Positions 56,507-64,000 of a stretch of 64,000 nucleotides of DNA are shown piece after piece (within the stretch, counting starts at the first letter, position 1; the number at the start of each line of letters is the position of its first letter). A program made the translations under genes and the position numbers. Under the pieces are notes generated by a model, which had not been told where the DNA came from, searched no databases, and saw nothing but the letters and a program-made list of their open reading frames with translations. Source of the stretch: Pohlia nutans. Taxonomy: Eukaryota; Streptophyta; Bryopsida; Bryales; Mniaceae. The stretch covers positions 5,146,001 to 5,210,000 of the forward strand of contig CM040106.1 in NCBI GenBank assembly GCA_022496805.1. The letters are read 5' to 3'.

Positions 56507-56997
56507 TTGCAAAGTCTAGGCCTTAAAACTAGAGATATTATTATTGTGTCCAAAACTAGTTAGTGATGGGTATTGCCTTAGTGACGAAGTATTGCCACAA
56601 TGATACAATTATTGTTTCAAAACTAGTTCGTGATGGGTATTGCCACCGACATAGAACCTTCTAGAATACTTCTAGAAGTTCTATAGGTCCTTTGACTTTT
56701 AGGATCTTCTAGATACTTCCTAGGAACTCTCATTGTCTCTTGGAAGCCCTTTTACAAGCTTCCTTAGTACTAGTATATCTAGGGGACGAGATGAGGGACT
56801 CCTCACTCTCGTCAACACAAGTTAGGAACAACCTTGAGTATTGCCTTGTCTTGAATCTTATTCAACTATCGATTTAGTTCAATATACTTTCTTAAGAATC
56901 ACTCTTGTGTACTATTGCATTTCTTGTTCGTGAGTCCTTGCTCATGCTCTTGTTTTTATTCTCTTGTTCTTGTTCTTGAGTTCTTGTGTCCCTGACA
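56507..56997 (+). repeat. gypsy 5' LTR, second part
   Basis: Resumes at TTGCAAAGTCTAGGCC and ends TGACA. Contains two copies of a roughly 60-bp internal unit (ATTATTGTGTCCAAAACTAG...). The 3' LTR has three, explaining the length difference. Confidence 0.88.
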
Positions 56998-57269
56998 ATT
57001 TGACGAGAGTGACATTGACAATACTAGAGTTTGGTCTTTCTTGATAAGAGTTACCCCTTCCTTGAAAGTCCTAGACCCTTCTAGAGGTTGCGGATTACCC
57101 TCCTCTGGGCTAGTATTGTTATGAGTTGTGAAATTCTTTCTTGATCAAGAGCGGATTACCCCTTTTTCAAGATTGGGTTTCAACATTTTAAAGGTTACGG
57201 ATTACCCACCTTTAATTGTCTCTACTCTTCCTAGAATTCTTTTGTTTCCTTCTCTAGAGTGATTTGAAG
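56998..57269 (+). other. gypsy leader
   Basis: CGGATTACCC is repeated at 57091, 57152 and 57198 between the LTR and gag. No canonical Met-tRNA primer-binding sequence was seen just after the LTR. Confidence 0.55.
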
Positions 57270-58349
57270 ATGTCAGGAGTTGTAGATACGAACCCAGCTG
57301 ACTTAGCTGAATCAAAACTAGACGCCGTTCTCATAGCCATCGAATCCTTGTTCATCAGGACGAACGAAATAGAGAATTTTGTTCCTAAATTTCACATCGA
57401 TCACGGGGCTGGACCTTCACAAACAAGTGCTGCGCCTCAAGCTTTTCCATCCGGAGAACCATCAATTCTTCCAATTCCAGAGGAGAATCCATCTCCTCAA
57501 CATGTTGAGACTCCGAGGTTCAAGGAGCCCCGGATTAGTCTTCCAGAGAAGTTTGATGGCACATGCTCAAAATTTCGAGGGTTTGTCAATCAAATCCAAC
57601 TTATTACCTTTCATCAACCGCATCGCTATCCGACAGACGAATCGCGAGTAGGTCTAGTTGGAACCTTACTTACGGGGCAAGCTCTATCTTGGTTTGCCCC
57701 TCTGTCTGAAAAAAGATCACCGATCTTGAACAACTTCGAGATGTTCTTAGCTGCTTTTGGAGAGGCGTTTGGAAAGGCGTTTGGAGAGCACGACAAGATT
57801 TGTTGGGCGACAACCAAGATTTGTTCTTTGCGACAAGGATCGCGATCTGCATCTGTGTATGCATCAGATTTTTGACAATTAGCATGCGACATCAATTGGG
57901 ACGAAGAAGCACTTATGAGTCAATTTCATTGGGGACTACAAGATGACGTCAAGGACCTGTTATTGTCTTTGCCTGATCCTCAAACACTCAGTGAGGCAAT
58001 AAATCAAGCCGTGAAGTGCGACAATTGATTATTTCAGCGACATCAAGATCAACGTTCTTGGACTTCATCAAAACCATATAGAAGTTCTTCTCACTCGGCT
58101 GTTTCGACAAATATTCCAAGCAGTCATTCGGAAGTGGGAGACATACAAATTGATGCGGTACGATTCAAGCCACTTACGCCACAAGAGAAGAAACGACGAT
58201 TTGAAGAAGGTTTATGTTTGTATTGTGAAGAACCCGGCCATAAAGCTAACAGTTGCTCTAAAAAGCAACACCGCTATACTTTTAAGACACGGAGCACGTT
58301 TGTGGGGGACCATCAACATTCAAAAAACGAAGAGACCCAGCCACAATAG
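57270..58349 (+). pseudogene. gag: gypsy gag
   Basis: ATG at 57270 (MSGVVDTNPADLAESKLDAV). One frame runs to 58349 with two TGA stops (57873-57875 and about 58026). Domains: a Pro/Glu linker, then the capsid-like SLPEKFDGTCSKFRGFVNQI ... FAPLSEKRSPILNNFEMFLA ... ALMSQFHWGLQDDVKDLLLS, and a CCHC zinc knuckle CLYCEEPGHKANSC near the end (C-x2-C-x4-H-x4-C). Typical of plant gypsy gag. The two stops would give only the N-terminal 200 residues. Confidence 0.9.
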
Positions 58350-58830
58350 AGACCGTGCGGTTGGATGAGTTCAAATCACAAGGTCACTTCCTTTCCGGTC
58401 AACCCTCTCGTTGTTTTAACCTTCCTTTTTCTATTGCTTGTTTGAACTTTTGAACATCCGCCTTGATAGATTCAGGAGCCTTTGCTTGTTTCATTGATGA
58501 AGATTTCATAAAACTTCACAATATTCCTTTAGTTAAAAAACCTTATCCCGTTCCAGTAGAAGTGGTAAACGGACGACCCTTAGCCTCATGACATGTCACC
58601 CGCGAAACTTCTCCTATAGAAATAGAGTGAGAAGGCCATAATAGTTTTTTTGTTTTCAATGTCATTAAAACCCCTACAAGCTCTATCATACTAGGACTAT
58701 CTTGGCTTAGAAAATACAATCCCAATATTGATTGGAGTACCGTCAAAATCAAGTCATTTCCTAGTACTAGTACGATTCCTCCAAGACAACCAACTAGGTC
58801 CAAATTTTGTCACCCTAAACCATTGTTCAT
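58350..58830 (+). pseudogene. gypsy aspartic protease
   Basis: After a frame change, ALIDSGAFACFIDEDF (from about 58460) holds the Asp-Ser-Gly active site, followed by PLVKKPYPVPVEVVNGRPLA, a stop, and SIILGLSWLRKYNPNIDWST, the conserved C-terminal half of retropepsins (I-L-G-x-x-W-L). Two stops interrupt it. Normally cuts the gag-pol precursor. Confidence 0.85.
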
Positions 58831-59117
58831 TGGAGCAAAGGCTTTCATAAGAGCTGCAAAACACAGCAATCCGTTTGCTATTTTGCAACTCCGGCTTGTG
58901 ATAAAGCAACTATAGTTACGAGCATTCCGGATCAGTATAAAGAGTTTCAATATGTTTTTGAGAAGAAAAATGTTGATGTTTTACCGGAGCATTGACCTTA
59001 CGATTGCGCAATTGATCTATAAGATGGCGCACAACCACCGTTTGGCGCAATTTATAACCTCTCGCAAAACAAACTTGTAGCGTTGAAAGAATATATAGAA
59101 GAGAATCTCGCCAAAAC
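58831..59117 (+). other. linker between protease and RT, scrambled
   Basis: Readings such as QDGAQPPFGAIYNL and VALKEYIEENLAKT in different frames match the usual Pro/RT spacer. Several frameshifts. Confidence 0.55.
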
Positions 59118-59745
59118 TTCATCCAACACTCGAAGTCCGTAGCTGGTGCTCCAATACTCTTTGTCAAGAAGAAGGACAGCTCTTTACGAATGTGTGTTGA
59201 TTATCGCGGCTTGAACAAGATTACTGTGAAGAATCAATTCCCGTTGTCGTTGATATCTGGGTTTCTTGATCAACTTGGACAGGCCAAGATCTATACGAAG
59301 ATTAATTTACACGGAGCTTACAACCTAGTACGCGTTATAGAAGGGGACGAATGGAAAACTGCATTTCAAACAAGGTATGGTCATTTTGAATATAATGTCA
59401 TGTCTTTTAGACTTAGGAATGCACTTGCCATATTTCAACATTCGATGAATGACGTCTTCCGCAAATTTTTGGATAAATTTGTCGTGTGCTATCTGGATAA
59501 AGTCTTAATCTATTCTAAAAATGTTGAAGAACATGAAGAATATGTAAAGTTTGTATTACAAAAATTACGAGATGTTGGATTATACGCAAAAGGAGAAAAG
59601 TGCATATTTCATCAACCGCAAGTGGAGTTTCTTGGGTATATTATTTCGAGTGAAGGCTTATCTATGGATCCAAAGAAGATTAAAGCTATCACGAATTGGT
59701 TAACTCCTCGAACGGTACGTGATGTACAATGTTTTCTCGGCTTTG
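59118..59745 (+). pseudogene. gypsy reverse transcriptase, catalytically altered
   Basis: FIQHSKSVAGAPILFVKKKD, then RMCVDYRGLNKITVKNQFPL, KINLHGAYNLVRVIEGDEWK, FRLRNALAIFQHSMND, FVVCYLDKVLIYSK and VEFLGYIISSEGLSMDPKKI. These are RT motifs in order. The motif-A Asp (normally I-D-L-R-x-A-Y) is Asn here, and the second Asp of Y-L-D-D is Lys, so two of three metal-binding acids are gone. The reading ends at RDVQCFLGFA and passes straight to integrase sequence, so the whole RNase H domain is deleted. Confidence 0.9.
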
Positions 59746-60780
59746 CTATTTTTGGAGCGACTATGGCAATGCCAGTTGACTCATCATTTCTTGACCAAGT
59801 TCGTGCACTATCAGCAACGGATCCTCTTGTTCTTGACATTCAGCGTCGCTCTGAGATTGATTGTGACAATTTCAAGTTTGTGGATGACCTCTTGTATTTT
59901 GAGGAGCGCTTGTATATTCTAGAAGGTTCTGCATGCCTTCTTTAAGCCCGTCATGATTTTCCTGCAGCCGGACACTTTGGGTTCAACAAGACGTTAGAAC
60001 TCATTTTTTGAGATTTTTGGTGGTCCCAGATGCGAAAGGCTGTCAAAGACTACGTTCTTTCTTATGACACTTGTTCTAGATCGAAGAATCCGCGACATCG
60101 TCCGTATGGATTCTTGCAGCCGTTGCCTAATCCAAAGCAACCGTGATCTTCTGTTTCTATGGATATCATCACTGATTTACCATCGTCAAAGACTTTTGAC
60201 ACCATATTCGTGGTTGTTGATCGATTGACAGAAATGGCACACTTCGTCCCTTACAAGAAAACAAACTCCGGAGAAGAGACTGCAAGACTATTTTTGGATA
60301 ACATTTATCGATATCATGGATTACCGGATGACATCATTTCAGATCGTGGACCGCAATTTGTCTCTAAATTTTGGAGATCTCTCTTTGAAATCTTGAAGGT
60401 GAAAATCAAACTCTCTTCTGCTTTTCATCCTCAAACTGATGGCCAAATGGACTGTTTAAACCAAGTATTGAAGCAGTATTTGCGTTGTAACATCAACTAT
60501 CAACAAGACGATTGGACCTTTCATTTTCATTGGCTGAGTTTGCGTATAATAATCCCGTTCATTCATCGACTCAACAAACGCTATTCTATGCTAACTATGG
60601 ATATCATCCAAAGTTTGACATGTTAAATCAATTGAAGAATGAAAATCCGGCTGTTGTCGACTTTGTGACAAGATTATCAGTACTCCATGTGTTGATGAAG
60701 ATTCATTTAGGAGAAGCCAAGGTCGCTACAAAGCCGCCGCGGATAAATTTAGAAAGGAATCACCGTCATTTCTAGTTGGC
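59746..60780 (+). pseudogene. gypsy integrase
   Basis: The zinc domain HDFPAAGHFGFNKTLELI ... YVLSYDTCSRSK keeps the His pair and one Cys. The first Cys is Tyr. Core: SVSMDIITDLPSSKTFDTIF (first Asp), GLPDDIISDRGPQFVSKFWR (second Asp) and AFHPQTDGQMDCLNQVLKQY, where the catalytic Glu (usual T-E-R-x-N) is Asp. Stops at 59943, about 60010 and about 60147 plus a frameshift near 60510. Would insert cDNA if intact. Confidence 0.88.
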
Positions 60781-61211
60781 AACAAAGTATGGCTTATACG
60801 GCGTAATATCAAGACTACAAGACCATAAGATAAGTTGGATTATCGCCGATTAGGACCATTCCCTATTCAGCAACAAGTGAATCCGGTGCCTTTTCGGTTG
60901 GACCTACTACCTCTATGAAGGTACATCCTGTTTTTCATGAGTCACTGTCAGAATCATACAAAGAGTCGAATATACCAGGTAGAAAGCAATCGCCACCGCC
61001 CAGCATTGAAGTTGATACCCACGAGGAATATGGAGTTGAAAAAGTACTTGATTCGCGACAAACACGGGGCAAATTAGAATATTTAATACATTGGTGCGGT
61101 TACGACATCAATGAACGGATGTGGAAACCAGCAATAAATGTCGTTGGCGCGCTTCAAAAGGTACAAGAATTTCATCAACGCTATCTTGGTAAGCCACGAC
61201 ATGTTCGATGA
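60781..61211 (+). pseudogene. gypsy integrase C-terminus with chromodomain
   Basis: A GPY/F-like stretch is followed by VHPVFHESLSESYKESNIPG and a chromodomain from about 61030: YGVEKVLDSRQTRGKLEYLI, HWCGYDINERMWKPAINVVG. The aromatic cage candidates (Y of YGVEKVL, W of HWCGY, W of MWKP) are present. In chromoviruses this domain steers insertion by reading histone methylation. This places the element in the chromovirus lineage. Confidence 0.9.
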
Positions 61212-61225
61212 TAACTTCAACAAAA

Positions 61226-61254
61226 AGCTCTCACGTTGAGAGCTGTATATAAAG
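61226..61254 (+). promoter_or_regulatory. candidate internal promoter (palindrome plus TATA box)
   Basis: A perfect palindrome AGCTCTCA-CGT-TGAGAGCT (61226-61244) is followed at once by TATATAAAG (61246-61254). The ATG of the extra ORF lies 76 bp beyond, a normal TATA-to-ATG distance for a short 5' UTR. A hairpin or a dimer-binding site with an ACGT-like core is possible. Inference from sequence alone. Confidence 0.4.
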
Positions 61255-61329
61255 AGGGGAGAGCAGTCAAAGAGCATCACAGCTCTTAACCTTAGAAACA
61301 TCTTCTCTCGTACTTTTTTTCTTCTCATT

Positions 61330-61773
61330 ATGTCTAATTGGAAGGTGTTCCGAGACTCTTTAGATTCTGAATCGCAACCGGAGTCTCAGCGTGAACTTTC
61401 TTTATCACAGTTACCGGACCAGCACGCAGATCCTTTACCACCACAGAAGCCTCGAAATGAAGCTGGACCTTCTCAACAACGACGACGGCCTCGAGAAGAA
61501 GAACCTCTTGAACCACGGCAACGTCGAAAAATACCTAGTAGAAGATCGTTGCTGATTGTCATTGAAGTTGAGCCTGCATTTTAAGGTCGCCCGGAAGCTG
61601 TATTTGAAGGACTTTTTTGCAACGAAGATACAGAGGTCCAAGTATGGTCTCAAGTTGCGGGCGTCGGTCACTATCGTTGGTTGCAAAGGCCCTTAAACCA
61701 TTTGACTCGCGCGAGACAACTTGGGTATGTCGGAGAAATCATGAGACATATTTTTTATTTTCTTCGCCTTTGA
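61330..61773 (+). pseudogene. extra ORF downstream of pol in the gypsy element
   Basis: ATG at 61330 (MSNWKVFRDSLDSESQPESQ), a Pro/Gln/Arg-rich middle (PSQQRRRPREEEPLEPRQRR), TAA at 61582-61584, then in the same frame AVFEGLFCNEDTEVQVWSQV, YRWLQRPLNHLTRARQLGYV and TGA at about 61771. About 147 codons with one stop. Chromoviruses usually end at the chromodomain, so an additional same-strand reading frame with its own TATA-like signal is unusual. No domain is recognised. It could be an element gene or a captured host piece. Confidence 0.5.
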
Positions 61774-61828
61774 TCAAATGTCTACAACAACACTCCTCGT
61801 GGAGACTTGTCGCTAGAGAGAGAGGTGA

Positions 61829-62398
61829 TGTCACGGACATAGAACCTTGAGATGGGTATTACAAAGACTAGGCCTTAAAATTAGAGATATAATTATTGTG
61901 TCCAAAACTAGTTAGTGATGGGTATTGCCTTAGTGATGGATATTGCCATGGTGATATAATTATTGTGTCCAAAACTAGTTTGTGATGGATATTGCCACAG
62001 TGATATAATTATTGTGTTCAAACCTAATTCGTGACGGGTATTGCCACCGACATAGAACCTTCTAGAATACTTTTAAAATACTTCTAGAAGTTCTATAGGT
62101 TCTTTGACTTTTAGGATCTTCTAGATACTTCCTAGGGACTCTCATAGTCTCTAGAAAGCCCCTCTTAGTACTAGTATATCTATGGGACGAGATGAGGGAC
62201 TCCTCACTCTCGTCAACAAAAGTTAGGAGCAACCTTGAGTATTGCCTTGTCTTGAATCTTGTTCAACTATCGATTTAGTTCAATATACTTTCTTGAGAAT
62301 CACTCTTGTGTACTATTGCACTTCTTGTTCGTGGGTCCTTATTCATGCTCTTGTTCTTATTCTCTTGTTCTTCGTCTTGAGTTCTTATGTCTATGACA
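61829..62398 (+). repeat. gypsy 3' LTR
   Basis: 570 bp, TGTCACGG...TATGACA, preceded by a polypurine tract AGAGAGAGAGGTGA. Contains three tandem copies of a roughly 60-bp unit (ATAATTATTGTGTCCAAAAC). Followed by ACAAC, the target duplication. Confidence 0.92.
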
Positions 62399-62403
62399 AC
62401 AAC

Positions 62404-64000
62404 TAAATGACACGATAATTGAATATCGATAAAACACTATAGGCTTACAAAGTTCTTTGCGTGCACAGGTTTTTCCGAATTACCCAATACCCCGTGATCT
62501 CCATATTGCAACCAGAACCTCCAAAATCGAAAAAAAAACGAGACCTTGCAACACAATACTATCCTAGAACGCAGGTCCAAAGCAGGAGAACAGAAAATGT
62601 CAATATAGGCAGCACATATATCCAAGTAAAATTCCGTTCCACGGGTTCTTTCACAATGAGGATAATCTGGAGCACGCATGTGAGCCAAACATGTCTTGAC
62701 TTTTGACTGACACATCCTTTATGTCGTAGCCCAATTCTGCTGGTCCCTTCTTTCTACATCTTCTCTAGTCAAACCATATTCTTCAACTGTAAACTACTGA
62801 AATACTTACTCTATGTTACCATGGAGACACAAATGTCCTCCTAACTGCAAAGTTTTAGCACCTGAAAGCAACAGATTTATTAGTTTTTTCCCATTGTGGA
62901 TATAATCTAGGTCATGCAGACCCTTAGCATTCCCACACGAATCTAAAGAAGCAGTGAACACCTAACCCTCCCACCCTACATCTAAACGGATTCCATTGTT
63001 CTGCTGGTAGTTTGCCAACATCAGCAACCTCCTACGGGAGTCACCGCCACTGGCGTGTCCCACAATCGGGCCTACTGCTGCAAGACATTCTTGTTCCCAC
63101 AACTTGTCAATTGTGTTCCACTGACCTCTAACCCAATTGAAGCAATTGCAAGTGCAGCAGACAACTAGCACAAGTCGACAAAGTAAATCATGCAAAGGAT
63201 CTACAATTACTACTCGAGCAAAACTGCCTTTCCTGTTGTTGGAAAATGATTCTAACAATTTTCGGTACCCCTCCTTACCACTCCCGACAATTCGCCTGAA
63301 ACCAGATACACAGACATGGTTCTCAGAAGGACCGCAAAACCCAGCAATTGTATCCCACTTACTTTCCCAAGCCACTCTCCCTTTAACTTTTGTTTCATCC
63401 TCAGCGAGAAGTACTGGTACTGGACCTAGAATGTTATGAGCAAGCTTAGCATCCCTGTAAATCTGTGCCATAGCTGCAAAAATCTATGACTGTTCACCGG
63501 GTAAAAATTGGACTCCTTTCCCTTCCTCTCGCTTTACCTGACGGTAACTTGCACCTGAGAAGTTTAAAGGAAACATATCGACCATCCTACAACCATCATA
63601 AACCTTGATAACTTCCCCTAAGCACTTTGTGTTCTTACTGTATCGCTTTCCTCTACGATCACGATTGAGATTTTGCGCCACATCACGGAGGAAATCCCAC
63701 AGCGTAGGCTTTCCACCTAAAGCACCGGACCTATGGGCGTTGATTATACTTTGACAAAATTTAAGAACATTATGACCACAAGAAGCCTCTGTAGCTAAAT
63801 CCCTTAAACTTGGACGCTTGACCTTGAGCTAAACAATTCTAGCCTGAGCGGACGTGTGCAACAATTTCTGACTCATAAGTTCCCTCCTGAGGTTTCGACC
63901 ATGCCCAGCGAGTTCCGAAATGGACAGGTAAGCAAATCGCCTTCCGGCTCTTGTGCTTCTCAATCCTCGCTTTTCTACACTAAGCCCTTCCCTCACAACT
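62404..64000 (-). pseudogene. gene C, 5' segment (continues past the window edge)
   Basis: Minus strand from the window end. LRDLATEASCGHNVLKFCQS, KCLGEVIKVYDGCRMVDMFP, TAG at about 63484, then LLAEDETKVKGRVAWESKWD, TIAGFCGPSENHVC, FARVVIVDPLHDLLCRLVLV, CTCNCFNWVRGQWNTIDKLW, GDSRRRLLMLANYQQN, KGLHDLDYIHNGKKLINLLL, RTRGTEFYLDICAAYIDIFC, FFFRFWRFWLQYGDHGVLGN and VHAKNFVSL then TAG. The acidic A-E-D-E-T and G-x-x-S-G-G-D-S-R-R-R motifs could be part of a nuclease core (inference). At least five in-frame stops. It resumes at 49020 after the gypsy element. No named family. Confidence 0.6.

Larger units (their letters stand above)
49021..62398 (+). mobile_element. Ty3/gypsy chromodomain retrotransposon, containing a nested MULE
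   Basis: The outer limits are fixed by an exact 5-bp duplication ACAAC (49016-49020 and 62399-62403) next to TG...CA LTR ends (TGTCAC at 49021, TGACA at 62398). The 3' LTR is whole (61829-62398). The 5' LTR is in two parts, 49021-49059 and 56507-56997, separated by the MULE. Internal order is gag, protease, RT, integrase, chromodomain, then an extra ORF. Without the MULE the element is about 5.9 kb. Confidence 0.9.

Overview
The window looks like a TE-rich, AT-rich stretch of a plant nuclear genome, probably a non-seed land plant. This is inferred from a chromodomain Ty3/gypsy element, a Ty1/copia element, Mutator-like (MULE), CACTA-like and Stowaway-type elements, GT..AG introns, and fragments of plant-type genes (plastid anthranilate synthase beta, MCM8-like, plastid L35-like). 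I see no clearly intact cellular gene and no rRNA, tRNA or CRISPR array. The species cannot be named from sequence alone. Almost every long coding stretch is mobile-element or element-like sequence, and most carry in-frame stops.

Layout. 1.5-2.0 kb: copia gag relic (-). 3.8-5.4 kb: unrecognised gene A (+), with a relative at 27.3-27.6 kb (-). 5.75-20.3 kb: one long degenerate gene, B (-), cut twice. A copia element (6702-12884) and a TIR element carrying host-gene pieces (14043-19302, Pack-MULE-like) sit inside it, and removing either one restores the reading frame. 20.9-27 kb: MULE-end fragment, relic ORFs and a gag relic holding a small CACTA-type element. 28.5-30.5 kb: gene E (+) with a RING-like C-terminus. 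30.55-31.1 kb: 95-bp minisatellite. 31.7-34.7 kb: two-ORF retroelement-like unit (-). 39.2-41.3 kb: transposase-like gene D (-), interrupted by a 253-bp TIR element with a 9-bp target duplication. 43-47 kb: a Stowaway-like MITE, fragments resembling MCM8 and plastid L35, and a tRNA-derived SINE with a 15-bp target duplication.

47.9-64 kb is a nested stack. Degenerate gene C (-) is interrupted by a chromodomain gypsy element (49021-62398, target duplication ACAAC). The 5' LTR of that gypsy element is itself split by a MULE (about 49060-56506). The MULE contains a Stowaway-type MITE (54784-55035). Removing the gypsy element rejoins gene C in frame.

How the parts relate: the region reads as a graveyard of successive insertions rather than a working operon or cluster. 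Genes B, C and D are long multi-domain proteins of no family I can name precisely. They have acidic-residue and zinc-binding motifs that suggest transposase-like proteins. The copia LTRs are nearly identical by eye (about 9 differences in 557 bp), so that insertion is comparatively young. The gypsy LTRs are more diverged.
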